NCBI GenBank assembly: GCA_947169755.1
Contig: CAMVQX010000070.1
Coordinates: forward strand, 1-8,128
Origin: an uncultured bacterium
Lineage (GTDB): Bacteria; Cyanobacteriota; Vampirovibrionia; Gastranaerophilales; Gastranaerophilaceae
Direction: 5' to 3'
DNA: 8,128 bases
Of this stretch, positions 1 through 6,415 are shown piece by piece. The notes beneath the pieces are model-generated. The model was not told the DNA's origin. It saw only the letters and a program-made list of their open reading frames with translations, and searched no databases. The position numbers were made by a program, and so were the translations under genes. Position 1 is the first letter of the stretch. The number at the start of each line of letters is the position of its first letter.

Positions 1-1074
1 GATATTGCGAAATTAAAAGAGTATAATTTCAGATACATCATTCTTGATGAATCTCAAAATATTAAAAACGCAATGTCTCAAACGGCTCAAGCAGTTAAAA
101 AATTGCAAGCATCCCACAAACTTGCACTTTCAGGTACTCCGATAGAAAACAAATTGGAAGAATTATGGTCAGTATTTGATTTTCTTATGCCGGGATTTTT
201 GTTTAGCGTTGCAGATTTTAATTCCAGATACGTTAATCCGATTATGGAACGACAAGATAAAACCGTTGAAAAACGTTTGAAATTACAAATTTATCCGTTT
301 ATCTTACGCCGTATGAAACGAGACGTTGCAAAAGATTTGCCTGATAAAGTTGAAAACATCGCATACTGCGAACTCAATGATGATCAAAAAGACTTTTATC
401 TTACAGTCCTCGACAGTACGAAAGAAGAATTGTTCAAATCTATTGAACAAAACGGACTTGAAAAGAGCAGATTATCTATCTTCTCAGCACTTCTCCGATT
501 GCGTCAAATCTGCTGTCACCCAAGACTTTATGACAAAGATAATGTTAAAAATATTATTTCATCAGGTAAATTTGAAAAACTCAAATCTATGCTTGAAGAA
601 ATTGTTGATGAAGGTCACAGAATACTTTTATTCAGCCAATTTGTCGATATGTTGGATATCATCAAGGCTTGGCTTGACAAAGTCGATATCAAATACGAAT
701 ACTTGACAGGTAAAACAAAAGACCGTCAAGCTGCAGTTGAACACTTTAATACCGATCCGACCGTTAAAATATTCCTAATCAGCTTGAAAGCCGGCGGTAC
801 AGGTTTGAACTTAACAGGTGCGGATTACGTAATCCACTACGATCCGTGGTGGAACCCTGCAGTTGAAGATCAAGCTACAGACCGTGCTTACCGTATCGGA
901 CAGACTAAGAAAGTATTTGTATACAGACTTATTACAAAAAATACTGTTGAAGAAAAAATTCAAAAACTCAAAACAGTCAAACGCGACCTTGTCGACAGCG
1001 TAATTTCAGTCGACAGAAATATTACGAAATCGCTCACTATGGACGATATCAAAGAAATCTTCTCTGTCGATTAG
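1..1074 (+). CDS. SNF2-family DEAD/DEAH-box helicase, C-terminal part (5' end outside window)
   Basis: The reading frame is open from base 1, so this is the last 357 residues of a longer gene; the first internal ATG, at 73, is not the start. The visible part begins just before helicase motif II, seen as DESQ (residues 16-19), the bacterial SNF2 form of the Walker B box. Motif III follows as LSGTPIEN (about 43-50). The second RecA-like lobe carries motif IV (ILLFSQF, about 208-214), motif V (SLKAGGTGLNLTGAD, about 261-275) and motif VI (DQATDRAYRIGQ, about 290-301), with a conserved DPWWNP between them. The tail ends in the family-typical TMDDIKEIFS. SNF2 proteins are ATP-driven double-stranded DNA translocases that remodel protein-DNA complexes. 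The Walker A lobe and any N-terminal zinc or SWIM domain lie upstream, so the subfamily cannot be settled. The stop codon overlaps the stop of the convergent gene. Confidence 0.95.
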   Translation, partial: DIAKLKEYNFRYIILDESQNIKNAMSQTAQAVKKLQASHKLALSGTPIENKLEELWSVFDFLMPGFLFSVADFNSRYVNPIMERQDKTVEKRLKLQIYPFILRRMKRDVAKDLPDKVENIAYCELNDDQKDFYLTVLDSTKEELFKSIEQNGLEKSRLSIFSALLRLRQICCHPRLYDKDNVKNIISSGKFEKLKSMLEEIVDEGHRILLFSQFVDMLDIIKAWLDKVDIKYEYLTGKTKDRQAAVEHFNTDPTVKIFLISLKAGGTGLNLTGADYVIHYDPWWNPAVEDQATDRAYRIGQTKKVFVYRLITKNTVEEKIQKLKTVKRDLVDSVISVDRNITKSLTMDDIKEIFSVD

Positions 1075-1622
1075 CGGATTTTTTCGGCTAACTTAAAAAT
1101 AAAACCGGCAATTCTACGTAATCCGGGTCTTTCAAGATCCATTGCAAATTTTTGAAGAGCGCCTGCACGTCCATCCCTTAAAAGTCTTTCTGGAGTTGGA
1201 ATTTTGCTAAAAATATTATTTTCGTTCACATAACTAGAAGTTATTAAAGAACCATCAGGTTTACAGATTGTATGTTTGATAACAAGCCCATTATTAGAAT
1301 GTTCTGTTACAGAATGTGCAAGTCTACCATTTTTCCCAACAACGCAATTTAATTTGCCACTAACTGTTCCATCTATGTCAGGATTAGTATAGCTATATAT
1401 TCCTTGTATCGTACCAGTTTTATTTTTTTGGCGTATAGCTAACAGTGTATTTTCTTTACCATATTCTTTAAAAAAATTATCAATATCACTATAACTCATA
1501 GAATATCCGGGAAATTCCAAATTCGGATTTTCTGAGGTAACGAATTTTACTGCATCATTAAATCCATGATATGGATTAAAGAGTGTATAATTCCCATTTT
1601 GTATTTGAAAGCTAAATGTCAT
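1071..1622 (-). CDS. Hypothetical protein, 183 residues, family not recognised
   Basis: I do not recognise this protein. I chose the ATG at 1622 because GGAG (1632-1635) sits nine bases before it; in-frame ATGs at 1637 and 1655 lack a ribosome site, and the latter lies in the loop of an inverted repeat. The product starts MTFSFQIQNGNYTLF. Its middle looks beta-rich with Gly/Asn/Asp turns (about residues 70-130, including DGTVSGKLNCVVGKNGRL and CKPDGSL). It ends in a basic, amphipathic segment (from about RLLRDGRAG to FKLAEKIR) that could bind membrane or nucleic acid. There is no signal peptide, no clear membrane segment and only two cysteines. It is the third gene of the minus-strand run after the sigma factor and prepilin peptidase, but a strong inverted repeat separates it from them and it may have its own promoter. 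It overlaps the helicase stop by four bases. Confidence 0.72.
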   Translation of the reverse strand: MTFSFQIQNGNYTLFNPYHGFNDAVKFVTSENPNLEFPGYSMSYSDIDNFFKEYGKENTLLAIRQKNKTGTIQGIYSYTNPDIDGTVSGKLNCVVGKNGRLAHSVTEHSNNGLVIKHTICKPDGSLITSSYVNENNIFSKIPTPERLLRDGRAGALQKFAMDLERPGLRRIAGFIFKLAEKIR

Positions 1623-1637
1623 TTTATTTATCTCCAT

Positions 1638-1680
1638 AAAAATTATTTCTACCAATATAAAACCGGTAAAAATAATTTTT
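1638..1680 (-). repeat. 16-bp inverted repeat, likely terminator or attenuator hairpin
   Basis: The arms are 1638-1653 and 1665-1680 with an 11-base loop. On the minus strand they read AAAAATTATTTTTACC and GGTAGAAATAATTTTT; the single imperfect position is a G-U pair in minus-strand RNA. The 3' arm ends in five T, so in the direction of the sigma and prepilin peptidase genes it resembles an intrinsic terminator, although most of the stem is A-T. It also lies immediately before the GGAG ribosome site of the 183-residue gene, so it could instead be an attenuator or a hairpin controlling translation. Confidence 0.6.
1642..1670 (-). promoter_or_regulatory. Possible promoter of the 183-residue gene, inside the inverted repeat
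   Basis: On the minus strand TTTACC (1665-1670, four of six matches to TTGACA) and AATAAT (1642-1647, five of six matches to TATAAT) are separated by exactly 17 bases. Transcription would start near 1635, at the first G of GGAG, giving a leader of about 13 bases. This would let the gene be expressed even if the hairpin stops upstream transcription. In such A+T-rich DNA a chance match is quite possible. Confidence 0.35.
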
Positions 1681-1706
1681 GCTAGTAAAAATATAAATAT
1701 TTTTTA

Positions 1707-2699
1707 TTATCCTAAAATCATAAATATAAATGCAGCTGCAACCATAGCTGGTCCAAAAGGCAAATATGTTCTGTTTTCAGGATGATTTTTCAAACCGTTT
1801 AGTATAAATACACTTGCGATAATACCTAAAATACCCAACACAACAGAAGCTGTTACAAATATCCAGCCAGAAGTTAATATTCCGCTTACTTGCAAGCAAT
1901 ATAAAGCAATTGCATAAACTAAGAAACATAGAAAAACAACTAATGTTTTAATATCTTTATTATCCCAAAGTCCTTTGACAAACATAGGCAAAAACAAAAT
2001 TGCCTGAATAACAACACTTGCCAAAAGTACAAATAAAAGCGGAAACCATCCGAACAATGCACCCAAACCAGCTGCAATTAGAGTATCTCCTTCACCAAAC
2101 GCTCTTGTACCAACAATTAAGCAACCAAGTCTTGCTAAAAGTTCCATAATCAATGCACCAGCAAGCGCACCTAAAATAGAATTTGTTATCGGATTATGCC
2201 AAAATGTCATTTGCGGAACAAAATAACCCGGTTGCGGATGATGAGTTATATAAATACCCATTACAACAATAAATATAGCATATGCAAAAGCAACACCGAT
2301 TAAAGAAAAAGCATGAGCATCAAAAACGACTTTTTCTTTGATATCAGTTCCGGCAATAACAATCAGCAATGAAGATATAGCCAGTATAAATAATGTGTCG
2401 ACTCTTACGCCATATTTTAAAAACATTAATGCAAATATAATACCTGTAAAAAGTTCAATAAGCGGATATTGAAAACTTATACGTTCCTTACAATATGCAC
2501 ATTTTCCGCCTAGTAAAAAATAAGATAACAATGGAATATTATGCCACCACTTTAATCGGTTTTGGCATTTGGGACATTTTGAAGCGGGAAAAATTATAGA
2601 TTCATTACTCAATGCCCGTAATATTACGACATTCAAAAAACTCCCGATACATAAACCGGTAATAAATACAAATACCAATGTTACAATCATTGTTGCCAT
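1707..2699 (-). CDS. pilD: Type IV prepilin peptidase / N-methyltransferase (A24 family)
   Basis: This inner-membrane aspartic protease cleaves the leader of type IV pilins or pseudopilins; full-length homologues also N-methylate the new N-terminus. Residues 15-28 carry the signature GLCIGSFLNVVILR. The cytoplasmic zinc loop has two CxxC pairs (C42/C45 and C67/C70), typical of the bifunctional form. Catalytic aspartates are expected at D119 (GTDIKEKVVFD) and D205 (GEGD); the usual GxGDxK motif reads GEGDTL, so the lysine is absent. The C-terminus has the family's PFGP (314-317). Many hydrophobic stretches suggest around eight membrane segments. At 330 residues it is longer than common homologues, with extra sequence between the aspartates (about 150-172) and after D205. 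AAGGAG (2705-2710) lies five bases before the ATG and abuts the sigma-factor stop, so the two genes are tightly coupled. No pilin gene is in the window. Confidence 0.93.
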   Translation of the reverse strand: MATMIVTLVFVFITGLCIGSFLNVVILRALSNESIIFPASKCPKCQNRLKWWHNIPLLSYFLLGGKCAYCKERISFQYPLIELFTGIIFALMFLKYGVRVDTLFILAISSLLIVIAGTDIKEKVVFDAHAFSLIGVAFAYAIFIVVMGIYITHHPQPGYFVPQMTFWHNPITNSILGALAGALIMELLARLGCLIVGTRAFGEGDTLIAAGLGALFGWFPLLFVLLASVVIQAILFLPMFVKGLWDNKDIKTLVVFLCFLVYAIALYCLQVSGILTSGWIFVTASVVLGILGIIASVFILNGLKNHPENRTYLPFGPAMVAAAFIFMILG

Positions 2700-2704
2700 A
2701 ATAA

Positions 2705-2710
2705 CTCCTT
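2705..2710 (-). promoter_or_regulatory. Ribosome binding site of prepilin peptidase gene
   Basis: AAGGAG on the minus strand, five bases before the ATG at 2699, directly follows the TAA of the sigma-factor gene (2711-2713). The overlap of termination and initiation signals suggests translational coupling on one transcript. Confidence 0.8.
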
Positions 2711-3478
2711 TTAATCTTTAGTTCTTATTATCTCATACATCTTATTCAAAGCTTTCTTTAATCTTCTGGAAACCTGCATTTGAGATATATTTATTTTTTC
2801 AGATATCTCCCTTTGGTTTAAATCATGATAATAGCTAAGCTCAATAATCTCTTTTAAATCCGGCGGTAATTGCTCAATTGCAGCTGCAATCATAATCTTG
2901 TTTTCATTTGAATTTAAAATTTCTTGATAATCACCTGACGGTATTTTATCTATAAGTGTTAAATCGTCATCATCAACTGAAGAAATAGCTTGATCCAAAG
3001 ATAATGTACTTTTACAAAGCTCCAACTTCATTACCTCATGAATTTTTTCGACATCAACACCTGTAATCTCTGAGATTTGGTCCTCATTTGGATCTTCAAA
3101 CCCGTTTTCTTTTAAAACTTTCACCGCAGAACTAATTTTAAAAACTAACTCTTGAAGCTCTCTCGGGGCTTTTATCATAGAGGCCTTGTCTCTGAGGTAA
3201 TGTTTAATTTCACCTCTGATAAAATAAGTTGCATAAGTTTTGAATTTAGTATTTTTATCAGGATCAAACGAATCAATAGCCTTGATCAAACCGATAGAAC
3301 CAACTTGAATTAAATCTTCATTTGATATTCCTGTTTTAATGCTTGATGCAATTCTCTTTACCAACTGCATTGAACCTTCAACAATTTGCAAATGCAGCAT
3401 TTGTTTCTTTTTTATGTCCTTGCAATCTTTATAAGCAAGAATTTTTCTGTCTAATTCATCTATGATTTTGCTATCCAA
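2711..3478 (-). CDS. Group 3 (SigB/SigF-like) RNA polymerase sigma factor
   Basis: Alternative sigma factor that directs RNA polymerase to a dedicated promoter set. Region 2 (about residues 35-100 of the 255-residue product) is clear: EDLIQVGSIGLIKAID followed by FKTYATYFIRGEIKHYLRDK, the SigB/SigF/SigG pattern. Region 3 (about 105-170) includes EDPNEDQISEITGV, and region 4 (about 199-251) has LPPDLKEIIELSYYHDLNQ and the helix-turn-helix REISEKINISQMQVSRRLKKAL. I chose the TTG at 3478: CTGGAG (3485-3490) lies six bases upstream, length becomes 255 residues, usual for this group, and a perfect extended -10 lies just ahead. A longer reading from ATG 3625 would run into the gatC coding sequence, and the ATG at 3499 overlaps the -10 element. 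No anti-sigma or anti-anti-sigma gene is adjacent. Linkage to the prepilin peptidase gene suggests pilus control, by analogy with cyanobacterial SigF. Confidence 0.9.
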   Translation of the reverse strand: MDSKIIDELDRKILAYKDCKDIKKKQMLHLQIVEGSMQLVKRIASSIKTGISNEDLIQVGSIGLIKAIDSFDPDKNTKFKTYATYFIRGEIKHYLRDKASMIKAPRELQELVFKISSAVKVLKENGFEDPNEDQISEITGVDVEKIHEVMKLELCKSTLSLDQAISSVDDDDLTLIDKIPSGDYQEILNSNENKIMIAAAIEQLPPDLKEIIELSYYHDLNQREISEKINISQMQVSRRLKKALNKMYEIIRTKD

Positions 3479-3484
3479 AATAAT

Positions 3485-3506
3485 CTCCAGTGTCAACATT
3501 ATATCA
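3485..3506 (-). promoter_or_regulatory. Sigma-factor gene promoter: extended -10 plus ribosome site
   Basis: The minus strand has TGATATAAT at 3498-3506, a perfect extended -10 (TGn-TATAAT). No good -35 stands 17 bases upstream (TTTTTA), which an extended -10 tolerates. The predicted start near 3491 gives a 13-base leader holding CTGGAG (3485-3490), six bases from the TTG start. The element resembles a housekeeping-sigma promoter. Confidence 0.65.
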
Positions 3507-3550
3507 TAATTTTTTATATTTAAAAATATTTTAAATTTATTTAATAATTT
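3501..3550. promoter_or_regulatory. A+T-only tract between divergent promoters
   Basis: Forty-nine of 50 bases are A or T; the only exception is the C at 3505. The tract contains a perfect palindrome AAAATATTTT (3523-3532) nested in a longer near-palindrome. It lies between the sigma-gene and gatC promoters, so it could act as a shared UP element, a bent or easily melted segment, or a site for a nucleoid protein. No specific operator is recognised. Confidence 0.4.
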
Positions 3551-3571
3551 GTTAAGCATGCCAAAAATCCA

Positions 3572-3591
3572 TGATAAAATTTTAGAAGGAG
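3572..3591 (+). promoter_or_regulatory. gatC promoter (extended -10) and ribosome site
   Basis: TGATAAAAT at 3572-3580 matches the extended -10 pattern TGn-TATAAT with one mismatch. A TTGTTA at 3549-3554 is 20 bases upstream, too far for a normal -35. The predicted start near 3587 leaves a leader of about 12 bases. The full AGAAGGAG ribosome site (3584-3591) begins before that start, seven bases from the ATG; only GGAG would remain in the RNA. If transcription starts further upstream the whole site is kept. Confidence 0.45.
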
Positions 3592-3598
3592 CAGAAAA

Positions 3599-3880
3599 AT
3601 GATTACAATAAAAGATGTTGAACATGTTGCAAAACTTGCAAGATTAGAATTAACTGAAGAGGAAAAAGAACTATACACAAAACAGCTTGGTGACGTTTTA
3701 AAATACGTTGACCAAATGAATGAAGTTGATACATCAAATGTAAAGCCAATGACTCAGGTTATTGATTTTTATAACGTTATGAGAGAAGATGTACCACATC
3801 AAGAAATTAGCAAAGAAGCTTTAATGTCAAATGCACCTGAAGAAGAAAACGGCTTTTTTAAAGTTCCAAAAATCAATTAG
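3599..3880 (+). CDS. gatC: Asp-tRNA(Asn)/Glu-tRNA(Gln) amidotransferase subunit C
   Basis: GatC is the small subunit of GatCAB, which converts misacylated Glu-tRNA(Gln) or Asp-tRNA(Asn) to the correct amide form in organisms lacking the matching synthetases. It wraps around GatA and stabilises it. The 93-residue product has the family pattern throughout: VEHVAKLARLELTEEE near the N-terminus, then QLGDVLKYVDQMNEVDT, VKPMTQV, MREDVP and a C-terminal APEEENGFFKVPKIN. Length is normal. A strong AGAAGGAG stands seven bases before the ATG. gatA and gatB are not in the window; the gene instead precedes pyrG by 25 bases on the same strand, probably in one transcript. It is divergent from the sigma-factor gene. 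Confidence 0.97.
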   Translation: MITIKDVEHVAKLARLELTEEEKELYTKQLGDVLKYVDQMNEVDTSNVKPMTQVIDFYNVMREDVPHQEISKEALMSNAPEEENGFFKVPKIN

Positions 3881-3881
3881 T

Positions 3882-3901
3882 TTTATTATAAAAGGGATAT
3901 G
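3882..3901 (+). promoter_or_regulatory. 5' element of pyrG, nearly identical to that of the glycosyltransferase gene
   Basis: TTTATTATA-AAA-GGGATATG ends four bases before the pyrG ATG and matches 6508-6527 at 19 of 20 positions (A3891 against G6517). It contains a ribosome-site-like AAGGGA (3892-3897) eight bases from the start, and TATTAT (3884-3889), one mismatch from a -10 consensus. It may therefore be an A/U-rich ribosome landing site, a promoter with a roughly ten-base leader, or both. No -35 match is visible. Confidence 0.5.
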
Positions 3902-3905
3902 AACT

Positions 3906-5504
3906 ATGACTAAATACATATTTATAACTGGAGGTGTTGTAAGTTCACTTGGCAAAGGTATTATTGCAGCATCATTAGGTAGATTATTGAGAGCAAGGGG
4001 GTTTTCAGTAATCAACCAAAAATTCGACCCTTATATTAACGTAGACCCGGGCACAATGAGCCCGTTTCAACATGGTGAAGTTTTTGTTACCGATGACGGT
4101 GCTGAAACTGACCTTGATTTGGGGCACTATGAAAGATTTACTGACACATCTCTCGGAAAACTAAACAATGTAACATCCGGAAGCGTTTATCAACATGTTA
4201 TCCAAAAAGAGCGACGCGGAGATTATTTGGGCGGCACAGTTCAAGTTATCCCTCACATTACAAATGAAATTAAATCACGCATAAACGGTGCAACAAAACA
4301 ATTCAAGCCCGACTTCCAACTGATAGAAATCGGCGGTACGGTAGGTGATATTGAAAGTTTACCTTTTGTAGAAGCAATAAGACAATTCAAAGCTGAAGCC
4401 GGTATTGGAAATGCTATTTCTGTTCATTGCACGTTACTTCCATACCTTCCTACATCAGGGGAATTAAAAACAAAACCGTCTCAACATAGTGTAAATGTGT
4501 TGAGAAGCTATGGTATTCAGCCGGAAATATTGGTTTGTCGTACACAAAGACCTATCCCAAAAACCGAAAGAGAGAAACTGGCACTGTTCTGTTCAGTACC
4601 TAAAGAAGCAGTTATTGAATGTCGTGATATGAAAAGCATTTATGAAGTACCATTGGCACTTGAAGCACAAAATATGGCAAAAGTTGTACTTGATATGCTA
4701 AGAGTCGATGACAAAAAAGCCAATCTTAAAGATTGGGAAAAATTGGTAGAAAGAATTAAAAATCCTAAAAAAACAGTAAAAGTGGCTATCGCCGGCAAAT
4801 ACACCAAACTTTCCGATGCATATATTTCCGTTGTGGAATCTTTAAAGCATGCCGGATACGCAAACGATGCTTCAATAGATATTAAATGGATAAATTCTGA
4901 AGATTGCGTTGATGAGAAAAAATGCAAAGAATTGTTATCTGACGTTAAAGCCGTAGTTGTTCCCGGAGGCTTTGGAATCAGAGGTATTGAAGGTAAATTA
5001 AATGTTATCAAATACGCAAGGGAAAATAATTTGCCATTCTTAGGGCTTTGCTTGGGCATGCAATGTGCAGTTATTGAATATGCCAGAAACGTTGTAGGCT
5101 TAAAAGGTGCAAATTCCGCTGAGTTTGACGAAAACGCACCTTATCCTGTTATAGATTTGATGCTTGAACAAAAAAATGTCCATGCATACGGCGGTACAAT
5201 GAGACTCGGAGCTTATGACTGCATACTCAAAAAAGGTTCAAAAGTTGCAAAAGCATACGGAAAAGAAAAAATTTCAGAACGACACAGACACAGATATGAA
5301 GTTAATAATGAATACATAAAGCAGATTTCGGATGCCGGATTAGTTTTTTCAGGCATGTCGCCTGACGGAATGCTGGCAGAAGTTGTCGAACTTCCAAAAC
5401 TGGATTGGTTTGTAGCATCACAATTTCATCCTGAATTTAAATCTCGTCCTGAGAAACCGCACCCGTTATTTAAAGGTTTAATTGATGCTGCTCTAAAAAA
5501 ATAA
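3906..5504 (+). CDS. pyrG: CTP synthase (glutamine-hydrolysing)
   Basis: Catalyses the last step of de novo CTP synthesis: UTP, ATP and glutamine to CTP. The 532-residue protein has both domains at normal length. The synthetase domain (about 1-270) starts [16 protein letters not shown] with its P-loop, followed by [32 protein letters not shown] and [11 protein letters not shown] (141-151). The class I glutaminase domain (about 290-532) shows the oxyanion segment GGFGIRG (354-360), nucleophile C382 in [15 protein letters not shown] (429-435), RHRHRYEVN and the H508/E510 pair in QFHPEF. All catalytic residues are present. One small oddity is DLMLEQ (417-422), where many homologues have DLMPEQ. 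The start follows AAGGGA by eight bases. It sits 25 bases after gatC and converges on the reductase gene with an 8-base gap. Confidence 0.98.
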   Translation: MTKYIFITGGVVSSLGKGIIAASLGRLLRARGFSVINQKFDPYINVDPGTMSPFQHGEVFVTDDGAETDLDLGHYERFTDTSLGKLNNVTSGSVYQHVIQKERRGDYLGGTVQVIPHITNEIKSRINGATKQFKPDFQLIEIGGTVGDIESLPFVEAIRQFKAEAGIGNAISVHCTLLPYLPTSGELKTKPSQHSVNVLRSYGIQPEILVCRTQRPIPKTEREKLALFCSVPKEAVIECRDMKSIYEVPLALEAQNMAKVVLDMLRVDDKKANLKDWEKLVERIKNPKKTVKVAIAGKYTKLSDAYISVVESLKHAGYANDASIDIKWINSEDCVDEKKCKELLSDVKAVVVPGGFGIRGIEGKLNVIKYARENNLPFLGLCLGMQCAVIEYARNVVGLKGANSAEFDENAPYPVIDLMLEQKNVHAYGGTMRLGAYDCILKKGSKVAKAYGKEKISERHRHRYEVNNEYIKQISDAGLVFSGMSPDGMLAEVVELPKLDWFVASQFHPEFKSRPEKPHPLFKGLIDAALKK

Positions 5505-5516
5505 ATCTTTATTTAT
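5501..5516. terminator. A-T palindrome across two convergent stop codons, weak terminator candidate
   Basis: ATAAAT (5501-5506) and ATTTAT (5511-5516) form a six-base stem with a four-base loop covering the TAA codons of both pyrG and the reductase gene. On the minus strand the stem continues into a run of T (complement of the A-run 5495-5501), as in a terminator. The stem has no G-C pair, so strength is doubtful. Confidence 0.3.
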
Positions 5517-6409
5517 CGCGTAAGATTTTCGATTGCAAATTTCAGGGCTTCGTTGTGCGGAGTTTTTATTCCGTGTTTTTTACCAAGTTCTGTAACTACA
5601 CCTGCAAATATATCGACTTCCGTTTTGCGTCCTGCTTCAACATCTTGAAGCATAGACGTTTTACCCTCAGGACTCATTATGCTCAAAGCTTTTAAAGCAT
5701 CATCCAGTAAGTTATCTGTATTATTTACCCCTTCGGCTTTTGCTATTTCTATAACTTCTTTCATAACATTAATTACGAGTTTCATGCAGCTATCACTACT
5801 TTGAATATCACCAAATGTATATCCCTTAACTGCTGAGATTTGATTACAAGAAACATTAAGTACAAACTTCAACCACAACGAATAGATTATATCTTCAGGG
5901 ATTTCATAATTCATACCCAAAGAATTAAAAAAGTTTTTAACTCTTTCCACATTAATATTTGCAGACGGCGAACCGAAAACAATCTTATTCACACCGTCAT
6001 GGACAATGCTGCGCCCGTTCCTTACCGAACTGTGTCCTATAAAATATGAATATAAAACTTTTTCTTTACCATATTCTTGTACAAGATACTTTTCTGATGT
6101 AACTCCATTCAACAAAGATATAATAACAGTATTATCACCTACAAAATTTTTAATATTTTTTACAGCATCAAAAAAACCGTCATATTTTGTAGCAATAATT
6201 ACCAAATCAGCCTTGAAATCTTTACACGTTGGTAAAATATAATCAAATTCCATACTTTGACCGTTAAAAATTATTGGATTATTTTTATATTTTTCCAACC
6301 TGTTTTCATCAACTAATACTTTTAAATTTGCTGACCTTTTTATAATTTCGGCGTATATTGTCCCTATCGCACCCAGTCCGCAAATTAATACATTATTAAT
6401 TTCATTCAT
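5513..6409 (-). CDS. panE: Ketopantoate reductase family protein (2-dehydropantoate 2-reductase)
   Basis: The family reduces 2-dehydropantoate (ketopantoate) to pantoate with NADPH, a step to pantothenate and CoA. The 298-residue product has a Rossmann N-terminus with GLGAIG (11-16), then ATKYD with K75 and SLLNGVTSE with N101. The helical C-terminal domain contains LKFVLNVSCNQISA, placing K181, N185 and N189 at the spacing of the E. coli PanE K176/N180/N184 set, and SMLQDVEAGRKTEVD with S252 and E264, matching its S244 and E256. Catalytic and substrate residues are therefore retained. Length is typical. Members of this family can act on other 2-oxo acids, and no panB or panC is nearby, so the exact substrate is inferred. 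No ribosome site precedes the ATG; a -10 element sits so close that the mRNA may be leaderless. Confidence 0.88.
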   Translation of the reverse strand: MNEINNVLICGLGAIGTIYAEIIKRSANLKVLVDENRLEKYKNNPIIFNGQSMEFDYILPTCKDFKADLVIIATKYDGFFDAVKNIKNFVGDNTVIISLLNGVTSEKYLVQEYGKEKVLYSYFIGHSSVRNGRSIVHDGVNKIVFGSPSANINVERVKNFFNSLGMNYEIPEDIIYSLWLKFVLNVSCNQISAVKGYTFGDIQSSDSCMKLVINVMKEVIEIAKAEGVNNTDNLLDDALKALSIMSPEGKTSMLQDVEAGRKTEVDIFAGVVTELGKKHGIKTPHNEALKFAIENLTR

Positions 6410-6415
6410 ACAAAA

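Noticed and set aside
326..706. Second-frame open stretch inside the helicase gene
   Set aside because: It overlaps conserved helicase motifs read in another frame and shows no recognisable domain.
1071..1091. Small hairpin TTAGC...GCTAA over the helicase/unknown gene stops as a terminator
   Set aside because: The stem is only five bases plus two after a G-G mismatch, and no T-run follows on either strand.
3468..3496. Perfect TTGACA on the minus strand at 3491-3496 as a -35 box
   Set aside because: Seventeen bases downstream is TAGCAA, a poor -10, which would place the start inside the sigma coding region; the hexamer lies downstream of a much better extended -10.
3479..3625. Longer N-terminus for the sigma factor from ATG 3625, 3559 or 3499
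   Set aside because: The form from 3625 begins inside the gatC coding sequence, and both upstream forms cross the A+T-rich promoter region and the gatC ribosome site. None has a ribosome site, and the added residues are atypical for the family.
4640..5059. Open frame of 139 codons on the minus strand inside pyrG
   Set aside because: It is antisense to a fully conserved CTP synthase, has no ribosome site that I see, and its composition is what the complement of a coding region gives.
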